The notes beneath the pieces were generated by a model. That model saw only the letters and a list, made by a program, of their open reading frames with translations, was not told the origin of the DNA and ran no database searches. A program made the translations under genes and the position numbers. A DNA stretch of 64,000 nt from Setomelanomma holmii (lineage: Eukaryota; Ascomycota; Dothideomycetes; Pleosporales; Phaeosphaeriaceae), in contig ML978272.1 in the NCBI GenBank assembly GCA_010015745.1, forward strand, positions 1-64,000. Reading direction: 5' to 3'. Positions within the stretch are counted from its first letter, which is position 1; each line of letters opens with the position of its first letter. This document shows, piece after piece, positions 1 through 12,500 of this stretch.

Positions 1-72
1 AGCTGCAAGCGCAGCCTCAATTGAGCTCATATTGGTGGAGTTATCGCTTGTTGAAGTTTGGTTGTCGTCTAG

Positions 73-918
73 GTGGGGTGGCTCGAACGGCCGGGCACTA
101 CGGTACGAGAGCGTGGATGCACCGTGCTGATCGGAGATATCGGACTCCATCATGGAGCGTCAGCATGGCTCGAAACGATCAAAGGAGATTCGGGGTCCCC
201 AAGTCTTCTTGCAGTAGACGGATGTTACCGACTGGCAACAGCTCGAGCGCCTGTTTGAAGTGTTTGCAGATCATTTTGGCGGAGCGCCAGACATTGTTGT
301 GGCAGGAGCTGGTATCTATGAGGCTTCTTTGGGAGGATTCTGGGATGAACGCGATAATGCATCGCGATATAATCTCCTCGATGTCAATCTAGTACACCCC
401 ATCAAGCTCACCAGAATTACCATTCAAAAACTTCAGCAAGCACACAAAGCCTGAGTGATCATACACGAATCGAGCATCGTGGCCATAAGACCTTCGGTCG
501 TCTTGCCGCTTTACGCGGCACTCAAGGCAGCTCTGAGCCATTTCGGCAGATGCATGGCGCCACTAGAAGCGTTGAGTGGGATTAAAGTTGTCGCGGTGGC
601 TCCAGGGTTGGTAACGAAGATGCCTTGTAGATGAATATAATGTCACTAACAAAGCTTAGGCTTGTTAGTACGCCGCTCTTTCATGACCATCCGCAAGCCC
701 TTGATCACATCGACACGGCTACAGACTTTCTTCTTCCCCCGGACGAAGTCGTGAAGGCAATGCTCGCGCTGACGATCGAATCCAACTACAAAGCTGGAAT
801 TGTGCTAGAGGTCAATGATGTAGGCAGCTGGCGTGAAGTGCAGCTGTATAATGATCCTGGACCACAGGGGAAGTCTAGGCTTCCAAGGGTAAAGGCGGCA
901 GTGCAAGCGATTGTGTAA
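73..918 (+). pseudogene. decayed short-chain dehydrogenase/reductase (SDR)
   Basis: An SDR of the 15-hydroxyprostaglandin-dehydrogenase-like type can be followed through the frames but not as one open frame. The beta-2 strand region (RGCTVLIGDIG, about 107-140) is in frame 1. From about 180 the similarity moves to frame 2 (DVTDW, then AGAGIYEAS). The active site is readable: serines near 475 and YAALK at about 517-531. A good intron fits 607-659 (ends CTAAC...TTAG) and joins the Pro-Gly to LVSTPLF. Lesions: a frameshift near 180-200, an in-frame TAG at about 212 and an in-frame TGA at 452-454. The glycine-rich cofactor loop expected before position 107 is not recognisable. The reading is inference from family motifs. 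Confidence 0.7.
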
Positions 919-3396
919 GTGAAGGAGGCTCTGCAGGAAGACGTGGAACGTCGTGGGCGGGCCGGGAGGTTGTGATTTTGTAGCGACGCTTTTTTACAAT
1001 CTAGGCCCAGCAATTCTATCATGTTATCCAAAGCCCTAGCAATCTATTGGCCCGGTCCTCATAGTGCTAGCTTAGCGTAAGTACGTGTTATACACTATGC
1101 ATATCTGGCTCGAGGTCAGTTATGGGAAATCTTCCACCTTTCGGCTCGACGACAGGGACGATGGGAGAAAGGAAGGCGATGATGGTCAAAAGAGAGAATC
1201 TCAACGCACATAATCGTCATTTGGCCCATTCACTCATTTGACATCAACTTTACCGCACATCTCCAACTCTGGTAGGACATAATAGCCTGCGTTCCAAAGA
1301 TTTATGAAAAGGGCTGCGCGAAGGTATGCGCGGAATTCGAGGGAAACCAATCTGTACAGCATATAGATGTAGGGAGTCCACCACTACCTTATGAATTTGT
1401 CGCTGGCTTGGATGGCATGCGCGAGAGCCTTTAACTGTGTCCCACCGGTGACGACAAGTTCCAGTCGTCATCTTGCATTTCTATTTGTGTACCTTTGTGA
1501 GTTACGATCGTTGGAGCGTGGAATTTCCGATCCTGTACATTATCAACTACTGTAACGGAGTGAATTGGTGCTACAATGTCCAATCGAATTTGCTATGAGC
1601 GCTGACTATCAATATCCACACATAGTCCAGCCGGAGTCGGTTTACAGGGAACAACTGTTGGAAAGCCCAGCTTCTGCACGTTGATATATGCAGCCAGAAA
1701 ACGCAGCCAGAAAACGCAGCCGTCGGGTCAGCAATATCTGTGGGACCAGGTTCTCGGTCGTGTTGTGGTACTCGGTTCTGACGCGTCGTCGACCACTCGC
1801 AGCGCCGGCTTAGCGTGAGCCTTGCAATCTGTAGCACAGGGCATGGTCGCTACCAAAGATTGGGCGAGTAGAGCAACGGCCATGGTGCCTGCACTGACAC
1901 TACGTAGGGCTGCGATGAAATGCACAGTTTGACAGCGCGTGAGACTCTGAACACTGGTGGCTTTTGATGGGCGTGTCAGATGGGCAAGATCAGGTGGCAC
2001 GGGCGTCGATGCTCGTTAGGATCTCCTGCGCTCGGCTCACCCGAGCGATCCGCGACGAGGGCCTGACGAGCACTCCTTCACGATGCCGATGTGGGTGGGC
2101 ATGCTCTCAAACAGGCTCTTGTTCTTAGAAGGCCAGGCGCATGCAAGTGGCTTCGGAACGGCGACGTTTCTGCTCAACGCAGCGGTGGCTCACGCAGCCA
2201 GTCAGCGCGCGTCTGCAGTGTCTCCACGCCGTCATGCCGGTGGCGGACCACGGGTGTCTCGATGCATGACCCAAGCGCCTCCTGCACAGCAGCGGGCCTC
2301 ATCCATTGCTTTTATTCCCGTACCTGACGCAACGCGCGAAGAGCACGTCTCTTCTCGAAAACAACGAGCGTTCATGCGCCGCCTCTTCAAACCACCAGGG
2401 CGGCCGCAGGACATGCTTGGAGTGTGCAGGTGTCGGTTTCGCGCTCGGCGAGTGTTTGCAGACCGGGATGACCCCATCTATGCGCTCGCTCTCCTGAGCC
2501 TTGGACGACGGGCTGCATCTGCACCCTCGTCGACCTGCTCACTGTGAGTGGTCGCCGCGGGCCTGCGGGCTCCTCAGCTGTAAATCCCCCTGGCCTAAGC
2601 TGGGCGTTCGCGGGTGTGCGCAGTTCTCGGCGCGAGATGCTGACCTGAAGACTAACACGAAGCAGCAACGATGAGAGTCAAACTGTTCGCCGCACACAGA
2701 GGCAGGGCTGCAATAGTAGCACGGCGACAGACACCAAGCTTCGGCCGCCAGCATCGCGTTCGCACGCAACAAAACGGGCGGCGTGCTAAAACTGGAGTCT
2801 TGACGCTGGCGCTCGGCCACTACCTGCCGCGTGCACGCCAACGCCCGGCTAGCGCCCTCTCTCCTGGCTTGAACGTGATCCTGTTAATCTCCCCTTTCGC
2901 TCCCCAAGTCGCTCATTTACCTCGCCGCTGCCTCCAACACCCGGGTTCCGCATCGTCACCTCATCGTCGGTGCGATCTTGTCCTCGGTCTCTTCTCCTTG
3001 TCGACTTCTGCGAAGTGCCGCCACTCCTTTCGGCCTTTGCCCACGTTCTTTTCACCACAATCCTTGCCTTAGGCTTTGCCTGTCCACTCCTTAGCACTTT
3101 CCCCGCCAACTCGCACTCCTTCACGACCTGAATCGCTTTCGGACGATCCATCTTCGAATCTTGCTCCTCGGCCAGCAGACACTTCTTTCTCTTGAGACTA
3201 TCCTACGCGCCTGGACCGTGTTCGACCCTCGACACCACGCGATTGGAACCTCTTGACAGCTTCGCTCAGACCGTACCTTCACACTCGATATTCTTGGACT
3301 ATTCCTCCTCACGATACTTTACGACCATTGATAGACGGAGAGATCAACTCGACTGTCACTCCATTCATCTCACCACTTCCCACCACCTACCTGATT
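919..3396. other. long intergenic stretch and leader of the homeobox gene
   Basis: No convincing gene seen. A 13-bp unit (gcagccagaaaac) is repeated twice plus a partial copy at 1690-1721. Open frames around 2083-2547 overlap on both strands, lack motifs and look like chance in GC-rich DNA. From about 2850 the + strand becomes pyrimidine-rich (tcctt, ctctcc), as in fungal promoters and 5' leaders. Confidence 0.5.
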
Positions 3397-5236
3397 ATGC
3401 AGTCCAACGACGACGCCATGGTGTCGCCTTCGCCCTCACCCAGCGCCCAGGCGACCCCAACCCCCACTCAGGGCTCGGCCCCACGCCGCCCTCCGCGAAA
3501 GAGCACCCTCACCCAGCAGCAGCGGAACCAGAAGCGCCAGAGGGCCACTCAGGACCAGCTGGTGACCCTCGAGGTCGAGTTCAATAAGAACCCCACGCCC
3601 ACTGCTGCGACACGCGAACGGATAGCCTCGGAGATCAACATGACCGAGCGATCGGTTCAAATCTGGTTCCAGAACAGGTGCGAACCCGCACTCATCTGAC
3701 CATTTCACGTGCTAACTCAGGTACAGACGCGCCAAGATCAAGAATATTGCGAAGAAGAGCATTGAGAACGGCGACGACTGCAACGACATTCCAGAGTCGA
3801 TGCGGAGGTATCTTGCCCTGCAGGCCATGGAGTCCGGCAAGTCAATTGGAACAAGTTTCCTCGGCCGCGCCGCTGGCATGCCCTACGGCAGTGGCATGCT
3901 TCTCAACACCGACACCAGCTCGTCCAAAGTTGGTGCGTATAGTCAGATGAGTCAATTGAAATAACACTGACGAAACTTAGTGATTCACCACTTTGCTTGC
4001 CGATCCCTCAGCGTCGGCAGCTGGAGACGAGTCGGACAAAGCGCCATGGATCTGGTCATCTTCTACTCACCCGAGAAGTGCTGCGTCACATACTACATCA
4101 ACAACGATTCAGCAGGCTACAAGATCGAATACCCGTTCTCATACATCAAGAACATCAGCTTGGAGAATGGCGATTTAACAGCCAATGCTGAGGGTGCATC
4201 GCAACGACCTGGCGGACTAGTGGTTGAGCTCAACCGCCCGCCAAACTTTTTCATGGACTCCTCTGGATCTGGAGGCTTCTTCCAATGCGGCGATTTCACC
4301 GAGGATCAGCAAGCATCAAACATCCTTGTTCACCATTTGGGCGGTCATCCAAAGGTGCTCAGTGGCCAATTGGCGAAACTTGTGTCGCTGGAGTCGTTTC
4401 AGAACCGACACAACATGTACGACCCCAACACCCTCGCAGTCTCGGCGCCCGTTTCACCAATCAACCACCGACCTGCGTCTCAACCCAACCACCTCGTACA
4501 CCCTCACCACATGGGCATGTACCAGGACTCACATCTTACACCTGCACCATTCCCGCCTCGTGGTCACAAGCGCCAGCGCAGTAGGTCTGTGCCTATTGCA
4601 ATGGATTTTTCAATGCTGCGCAACCCAATGCCCTCGTTCTTGATCCAGCCAGAACCTTCGCCGTACATGCCAACAAACCCAGAGATTTTCGCTCCTGTTC
4701 CACAAAGTGCTTCAGGTCCTCTTGGCCCGCATCTCAGCATTGACACTTCGGCTGGGTATGGTATGGACTACCGACAGTACCCCATGTCAGCCACGACTGC
4801 CAACTCACCGTCCGAATACGGCACGCCCTTCTTCACGTCTGGTCCGTCGAATGACAACATTCCTGCGTCAAATTTCGGGCAACAGTACAATATTCCTCCG
4901 TATGTGCATACACCAATGGGTCCTCCTCCCCACTCTGGTGCAGCTCGATCACCAATGCCGGCGATGGGCCATCCTGACCCAATCATCGCCAACCAGTCGC
5001 CGCCGCTGAGCTCTTTCGGCCGTGACAACCATGCGGATGTGTACCCCATGTCACACGAGCACGGCATGTCTGAGGAAGCACTCCAGATGACGGACATGTA
5101 CGCGAAGCAAAACATCAACATGCCCATGCCATCGCCCTTCCTGGACGAAAATGCCGAAGACCTTGACATGCAGAATTTGGTGTCTTTTGGCACCATAGAC
5201 CCATCAAGTCTGTCGCCTGAACACCACCAGATGTAG
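3397..5236 (+). CDS. homeodomain transcription factor
   Basis: Predicted CDS join(3397..3677,3727..3932,3981..5236), 580 residues. A homeodomain spans about residues 43-100, with the recognition-helix signature WFQNRRAK at 90-97. Intron 1 splits this motif. Of two possible acceptors, the one at 3726 restores the canonical motif, while the one at 3720 would insert two residues. Intron 2 is 3933-3980. C-terminal to the homeodomain is a segment (DLVIFYSPEKCCVTYYINN onward) that resembles a conserved domain of fungal homeobox regulators. The remainder is Pro/Ser/Asn/Gln-rich and probably disordered. The start is the first ATG after a long pyrimidine-rich leader. The role is nuclear, sequence-specific transcription control; fungal homeobox factors often govern conidiation or infection structures, but the target here is unknown. 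Confidence 0.9.
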
Positions 5237-7509
5237 GCAGCTTGGTTACGGTTCTCATGTTTCTCCTTCGTCTTTTGCTTGCGTGAATACCCAGTCGCTG
5301 TTGCATCGGCCTAGGTAGCTTGGTGCGCGAATGCTCTGCCTTGAGACAGGCAGGAGCAGGTGCTGCCCTCGCTCATCGACGCCGCACCTATACTTAATAT
5401 GTGCTCGCCACTTCGCTTACATATTGGCTCCGGAACGTCCGACATACTGCATCCTCATCCTCTCGTCCTTACCTGCTGCTGCCAGGGAAGACACCTTTTA
5501 CCACACCTCCCTTCGACTTACCTTCGTAACGCAAATTGAACGACCACCATAGCGGGATTGTTTACATTTACGGCGTTGCAAAGGTGGGACGGACGGAAAC
5601 CATCTACACACAGAAAAGGCGGACTGGTGGAACCTGCGCCACCACCAAACTGGTGGGAGTCGGGCCGCAGTCTGGTTGTTTTCTTTGATAGCTATGTTGG
5701 GGTTTTTATCGTTTTTGTCTATCCTGTTCGACTTGTTTCCTATGTTGCTGCGACGGTTTCGACATATCCTGCCAGGTGGAGGAACTACACTATTTGAGGG
5801 AGATCTTGCTGCGGGGGTTGGGTGGATGGTGTTGGGATAGCCGCTGTGCGTGCTTGAGAGGTAGCTTTATAAGATCTTCAGACGCAATACTCTTCGCTGC
5901 TGCAGAGTCAGTAACAACATATCATTATGGTACGGCTATGTGTTTACCTTGCATTGCGAGTGATGTAGAACATGGGATGTGAAGGAATGAGGGCACCTAT
6001 TATATACGGGCGAAATTACGATGTGCTCATATCCTGGATACGACGAAGAATGCCAATCGTAATCTCGTTGAGCATATTGCGCCTCACACGACAGATGGGA
6101 ATGTATTCATTTATTGATTCTGCAAACGGGCCAATTTGACACTCGAAACACATAATCTCAGTGGGATTGAGGTTCAACGGCGTGCAGCCAATGGTGAAGC
6201 GGGTTGCTCATTTGGGGGAAGAAACTTGCACGACTCGCGACTGGAGCATCTCCACAACATCCACTGGATCACTCTCGACAGGAACGTGACATTGGATCTC
6301 AACATGGCAGTAAAGAGGACTTTCACTTCCCCAGCGTGACTGATGGAAGTGCACCTCACCAAACGCCTCCAGTGCAAACGGGTGCAACGAACATCCGTGA
6401 CCGAAATGGCGATACGAGGATTGACCGAGATCAGGCAATGTGACAGCCTCAACTGGTGGAGCTTACGCCAAGCAACATGGCTGTTTCGCGACGTGCATGC
6501 TTATGTCAGTCGTGAAGCGCTCAACTTAGAAGTGGTCACAATTAGGTAAAGTTGCAGTGAGTGCAGAGAAAAGCTTGCTGCAAATTTCGAATCAAGGCTT
6601 GAGACAGGCCATGACGTGCAGACTTTTGGTGGCATCGCAAACGGCGCGGGCGAATCGGTGGGTGAGAAAGGTCGGGCGAGGCTCTCGGGGTCGGAGCTTG
6701 GGTGAGCCTTGCGATGCGATCAGCGAAACTGCCCCTGACTGACGGCTCGCTTGTCAGTGGCGGAGGATGGGGCTCTCATTTCTCTGCTTTGCAGCTCCTG
6801 AAAAGCCCGAGGCCCCTTGAGCAGCCGTTGAAGAAGTGCCCCCGCGACACTCACCACTCCACCCCAATTGCCGCTGCATCGATTCGCAGTGCTAAACTTG
6901 GTGTGCATCTTCCATCGCAACGTCAACTCGACGACAAGTACCTGAGGGCTTGGCGAGCTGCGGCCCTTCCGTGTCGTTTGTGTGGAGCAGCAAACGGCCG
7001 CGCCACCAGGAACACAAGACAGTTGCGACACGGCATCCAGCAATACTTGAACCTAGCATTGAGCGCTGCGTGAGCATTGAGCCATACCTCGAGCTGCAGC
7101 AAACAACCATCACGTAGGTGGAGATTCTTAGCCCTTCCTCGCTTTGCAAAGCCTCCGCGGCTCCCGCTCCTGCAGCACTCAAGTGCTTCCGGCAGTCCCC
7201 GGCTGAGTCGGACGAGCTGCATGAGCGCGTCAACATCCACAAGAAAATACTACGACACACCTCGACGCACCTCAGCCCACTACAGCCAGCTGCTTCCCCA
7301 CTGCTGCCCTCGACCTCGACACTGCCCGTCTCCTATCCTCGAGTCGTCGCATGCTGATCGCCGCCGTCTAGCCATTCTCAAGCACCGTCGTCCTTGCCTG
7401 TCCTCACCGCCTGCGTCTGCGTCTGGTAGCGAAATCGACGGACGCTCTTCAACGCCCACGGTCGACCCCTACGCATACGACCTCCAGCAAAACCAGAGCA
7501 ATTGCTGCC
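5237..7509. other. intergenic: 3' region of homeobox gene and promoter/leader of LCB2
   Basis: No gene recognised. The last 400 bases before 7510 are C/T-rich with many CTC and CCTC runs, as expected for a fungal promoter and leader. Open frames here have no motif and overlap one another. Confidence 0.5.
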
Positions 7510-9504
7510 ATGCCTGTCCGATCCATCAACCCGTTCGCCGCTGCCCCTGTCTCTCCCTCCGAGTCCCTCAACGAGAAGCGCGACACCCAGCGACGCTCCT
7601 CGTTCGCCAAGGGCAACAAATTCACATCGCTGTTTGGCGGCTCGCCCAAGTCGCGGACCGACGCTGCTGTGCTGCGGGAAGCTCTTGTCGCTCAGCAGCA
7701 GGCTCTCCTGAACTCGCCATCGCCGCAGCAGATCAATCTCTCGTCTCTGTCCCTTCCCACCATCAATCTCACCACTGCGACCGGCGAGAAGATGCCAACC
7801 GAGCCCAAGACGCTTTTCCAGCCCCCGTCGCCTGAAGAGCAACGGCGGATCGCGAGAGCACACGCACAATTCGGGCCCCTCGGCTCGCAGAAGCACAGAT
7901 ACCAGAGCACCTTTGAGGGCGAATTTGGAGACCCAATCGAGGACGAGCCGCCATATTACTTCCTATTCACAACCTACATCAGCTACCTAATCTTAATAGT
8001 ATTCGGCCATGTACGCGATTTCTTCGGCAAGCGCTTCAGGAAGCAGCACTACAGCCATCTGCAAGAAAAGGACGGATATGCGCCCCTCAACAGCGACTTT
8101 GACAACTTCTACACCCGTCGATTGAAGATGCGAATTAACGATTGTTTCTCACGGCCCACCACGGGTGTGCCTGGACGCTACATCACAGTCCTCGACCGAA
8201 AGTCACACGATGGCAACAACACCTTCAAGATGACTGGAACGACCACTGAGACGCTGAACATGAGCTCCTACAACTACCTTGGATTCGCGCAGTCAGAAGG
8301 TCCTTGTGCCGACGCCGCCGAAGCCGCCATCAGGAAGTACGGAATCACAATGGCCAGCCCTCGATCCGACAGCGGCACTTCTGAGCTTGCCGTCGAAGTC
8401 GAAGAGCTAATCGCCAAATTTGTCGGCAAGCCAGCGTCCATGGTCTTCTCCATGGGTTTCGTCACAAATGCAACCACTTTCCCTACAATTGTTGGCAAGG
8501 GCTGCCTCATGATCTCTGATGAGCTCAACCACTCGTCTATCCGCTTTGGTGCTCGTCTGTCTGGTGCCATGGTCACCATGTTCAAGCACAACGACATGCG
8601 ACACCTGGAGCGAAAGTTGCGCGAAGCAATCTCTCAAGGCCAACCCCGCACTCACCGCCCATGGAAGAAGATTTTGGTTGCTGTCGAAGGCTTATACTCT
8701 ATGGAGGGTACCATGTGCAATCTGCCCGGCATCATCGAGCTCAAGAAGAAATACAAGTTCAATCTGTTCGTCGACGAGGCCCACTCCGTTGGTGGTGTTG
8801 GCCCTCGAGGACGTGGTGTGTGCGACTACTTCAGCATTGACCCCTCCGAAGTCGACATTCTCATGGGAACTCTCACCAAGTCATTCGGCGCCAACGGTGG
8901 CTACATCGCAGCCGAAAAGTCCATCATCGACAAGCTTCGCACACAAAACGCCGCCATGCTCTTCGCCGAGTCACCAAGTCCACCTGTCCTCGTCCAAATC
9001 GCCTCTGCCCTCCGTATCATCAATGGCGAGATTGTACCTGGCCAGGGCGAGGAGCGTCTGCAACGTCTTGCCTTCAACTCCCGCTACCTTCGTCTCGGTC
9101 TAAAGCGTCTCGGCTTCATTGTCTACGGTCACGATGACTCACCCATCATCCCCGTCATGCTCTACAACCCCGCCAAAATGCCCGCCTTTTCACACGAAAT
9201 GCTCAAGCGCAAGATCTCCGTTGTCGTTGTTGGATACCCTGCTACACCCCTTGTATCCAGCCGAGCACGCTTTTGCGTCAGCGCCGCACACACCAAGGAC
9301 GATCTCGACCGCATGCTCGCTGCTTGCGACGAGATTGGCGACATCCTGCAACTCAAGTTCAGCTCGGGTGTTGCCGGTGGCGCGGAACCCGAGGAGCTGG
9401 TCGAGAAGACGGATGCCCCTGTCAAGGAACTTACGCCGCCAAGGTGGAGGCTTGAGGACGTGCTCAAGAGGAATGTAGAGGACGTTCAGATGCCGCTCAA
9501 ATGA
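7510..9504 (+). CDS. LCB2: serine palmitoyltransferase subunit 2
   Basis: Single exon, 664 residues. This is the PLP-binding catalytic subunit of serine palmitoyltransferase, which condenses L-serine with palmitoyl-CoA in the ER membrane as the first step of sphingolipid synthesis. It works as a heterodimer with LCB1. An N-terminal low-complexity region of about 120 residues precedes a hydrophobic membrane segment (about 149-168, ending FGHV). The alpha-oxoamine synthase fold follows: NMSSYNYLGF, DELNHSSIRFG and VDEAHSVGG. The PLP lysine is K457 in GTLTKSFGANGGY. The length is somewhat longer than yeast Lcb2 because of the N-terminus. The start is the first ATG after the pyrimidine-rich leader and no intron is needed. 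Identification is secure from these motifs. Confidence 0.97.
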   Translation: MPVRSINPFAAAPVSPSESLNEKRDTQRRSSFAKGNKFTSLFGGSPKSRTDAAVLREALVAQQQALLNSPSPQQINLSSLSLPTINLTTATGEKMPTEPKTLFQPPSPEEQRRIARAHAQFGPLGSQKHRYQSTFEGEFGDPIEDEPPYYFLFTTYISYLILIVFGHVRDFFGKRFRKQHYSHLQEKDGYAPLNSDFDNFYTRRLKMRINDCFSRPTTGVPGRYITVLDRKSHDGNNTFKMTGTTTETLNMSSYNYLGFAQSEGPCADAAEAAIRKYGITMASPRSDSGTSELAVEVEELIAKFVGKPASMVFSMGFVTNATTFPTIVGKGCLMISDELNHSSIRFGARLSGAMVTMFKHNDMRHLERKLREAISQGQPRTHRPWKKILVAVEGLYSMEGTMCNLPGIIELKKKYKFNLFVDEAHSVGGVGPRGRGVCDYFSIDPSEVDILMGTLTKSFGANGGYIAAEKSIIDKLRTQNAAMLFAESPSPPVLVQIASALRIINGEIVPGQGEERLQRLAFNSRYLRLGLKRLGFIVYGHDDSPIIPVMLYNPAKMPAFSHEMLKRKISVVVVGYPATPLVSSRARFCVSAAHTKDDLDRMLAACDEIGDILQLKFSSGVAGGAEPEELVEKTDAPVKELTPPRWRLEDVLKRNVEDVQMPLK

Positions 9505-12500
9505 GCAGGATATGTCAGGAACGGAAGCGAGGCGTTTGTTGCCCTGAGGCCCAGGGGGAGGGTGTGTCGTCAGCCTCGTGTCCAGTCGCCCTTTGCCCTC
9601 GGTCCCTGGATCATCACACCACCCACACCACTGTACCCTGCCTGGCCTGCTTTGACGGCCTTTCGAAATGGCACGCTTTTTCCTAGCATTTTCTCGGAGC
9701 TTTTTCTGTGGCATTTTTTCACTTGTATGCATAAGACACTCTTCAATACCCTCGCTGTACTACCTCTTTTTATACCATTTTACTTCTTGCTACTCCTCTG
9801 TGCTTCTTGCAGTGGAGATTTTTCTGGCGGTGATTGGGCTTGTTGGTTGCAAGGCTAGACCTTTTTTTCTGATGCTTGTCCGCATGCTTGGGCATGGCAA
9901 GCCCTTTCATAAAGAGACGCAGCGAGTGGTAATTTATAATACAAAGACGAAGATGAATGGGTGTATATAAAGACGAGGCGGAGTAGAGATGAACGAATGG
10001 AATGGATTGAAGATTATAACAGCTTCCATTTCGACGTGATAAATTGAACTGTAAAAGATTCTAAATCGTTGATAATAGAACAGTTTTCCCCGAGCTACGT
10101 CTGTCTGAGGTAGAGCTTCATGTCTCGTTATGTACAATCTCTATCCACAGCTGAGGACCCGCCCACGCGTCTTTGTTAGAACAGCACACTCGTCTCGCGT
10201 AATGCGACCACCTTGCTCCAAAAGACTAAGTAGCATATGATATCAGTCGAATTGATCGCTGAAGCTGCAGTGTTTGAGTAGAGCTGGTCCGTTGGAGCGT
10301 TGGGTCGAACTAGGACTGGAGGTGTGAGATGTGGTATCATGCTAGGCATTATCGAACTAGAATGGTCACGATAGTCGCAGCAAGTACGATGATTGAGGTG
10401 ATGATGCTCAAGGCGCTGATTCAAACAGTGGTCGAGCTCTAAGAGGGCGTGGGGATGTTTGACAGCGCGAGGGGCGTCCTTGGTACTGGATTTGGTGTGG
10501 TTCAGTCGACAGCTTATGTGTGTAGGGAAAGGGCTGTGCTCGTGTGCTTTGAGAGCTTGGAGTAAGAAAAATGATGTTGGGGGGATAAGATTACGGCAAC
10601 GTTCGCGTGGCTCGTGCAAATTCACGAGGCTGTGCATGTTTGTGTGCTGAGGTACAAGGCTGATGAGCTTCAGTGGTACACGCTGGAGCTTGTTTGCATC
10701 GTGACAAACAAGGCTGTGCGTCTTGTTGAGAAGGGGAGGGACAGCGCGGGAGTGATGTGGGTGTTTTTGTTACGAATTTCGGAAGCGTTTTTTGGTCATG
10801 TCATTCGAGGCTGTGCTGGATTAAACATCACACGGTTGAGTCCCTCGGTGTTGATGTTGTAGGTGTGTGTGCAACGACACACGAGGCTGTGCTGGTGGAA
10901 GTGTCACAAGGCTGGGGAACATAGTGATCCTGGGTGCGGATCGTTCTTTCTTTGTACGATACGTCAGGTAACGGCGTCGTCTTTGAGCATTAGCAGCCAC
11001 GAGACACACACATGGCCGTGCTAAAGCTGGGAATGTGGGAGGTGGCACGACCACGATATGCGCTGACAGTGTGGCACAACCTCAGAACGTGGAGAAGAAG
11101 GGGGTATATTGCTCATGATTATCACCTGCGGATCCTGATAGATGTCAAATGTCGTGTAGGGAGTCGTGCAGTGTCTACCCATCATAGATGTGCAATGGCA
11201 ACATCGGCGACGAGTTCCATCGACTGGCAGTCAGAGACACTTCGATCACGCGGCTCTGCTATGGAGGACTCGCACCCTTACGGTCCTTCGGCGTCGATAC
11301 TGGCCCGTGAGACTGAATAACAAGAACTATGGGTGAGAGGGGTATGCGGCTCTGCGCAGTCATCCCACTTTGAGTGTGCCAGAACTAACTCGGGCAGGAC
11401 GAGAAGATCAACTTCGAGGTCACACTTCCGGCGTTAGAGATAAGCTCCCTCGCTTCGATCGACGCAGACTTGCTTTTCGTTGAGTTCACGATGGTCGATC
11501 CAGTTCAGGCCTGAGAGGATCGATCGTGGCCGGTGAAGGAAAGAGCACCAAGCCGGTGGCAAGCTGCAGGGTTTGCAGGGCTATTGCCGGTATCCTCGAG
11601 TCCTCTTTCTGGGGTAGAAGGAGAAACACCGGACGATATCAAGCTGTGATAAGGCTGATGGGCGGAAGTCCTGTCTGAATTGAGTGCAACAAAGTGGCGT
11701 GATTGGAGTGGCCGTTGCTTCAGTGCTTGGTTGATAGCAATATACGATCAATATCCCATGTCCATTCTGATGCAGAAGAGCTACAGATCCTCAGTTGGCT
11801 ATGATATGATGCTTGCGCAATCAGTAGTATGCCTCCAGGCCGCAATTTCCCAACCGAGAATGAGGGCGAGTTTGAGACATTTTCTTTCCTTGCCGGATCT
11901 GCCATTGAATGAAGCCGAGTGGTCGCCAGAAAATTCGGCTGAAAGATAGCTTCAAAAGTGGAGGACATTGCGAACGATAGTGGAGTCGTCAGGGCGGCTC
12001 GCCCCGTCCGGTGGAGCACGTCCTTCAGACAACCTCAAAAGTGAGACATGACATGTTGAAAAATCTTACCAATCGAAGTAACTTTACTTGCGCCCTTCAA
12101 TCGCGAGTAGAATCTTTCCATGGTGGTGGTGCACGGACAAATAGAAGCCATAAGGCTGAGAAGGACATATGTCATCCGACAGACTTCATGCAGCTACATG
12201 CAGCCACCGTCCGGTGTGCGCAATATCGTGCCCTCGTGTTTGATAGTGGGCCGCACCTCTCCAGCATGTTGGCTATTGGTCCTATACGTAATCACAGATT
12301 GGAGGGCGGAAACGACGTGCATAAGAAGAGCAGAAAAACTCGTAAGTCGATGCAGGCTGTATTTTAGCTTGCAGATGCGGGTCGAGCGTGGATCCACGCT
12401 GCGTGCTGCAAACTGCGAACTGCTGTACGAGAGCCGCAGTGCAGACAGTAAGTACACCTTCCATGACTCGGTCAGTTCAGAGGACAGTCTTGAGGAGAGA

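Noticed and set aside
2083..2668. overlapping open frames of 78-154 codons on both strands
   Set aside because: No start context, domain, signal peptide or splice pattern; the two strands are equally open, as expected in GC-rich DNA.
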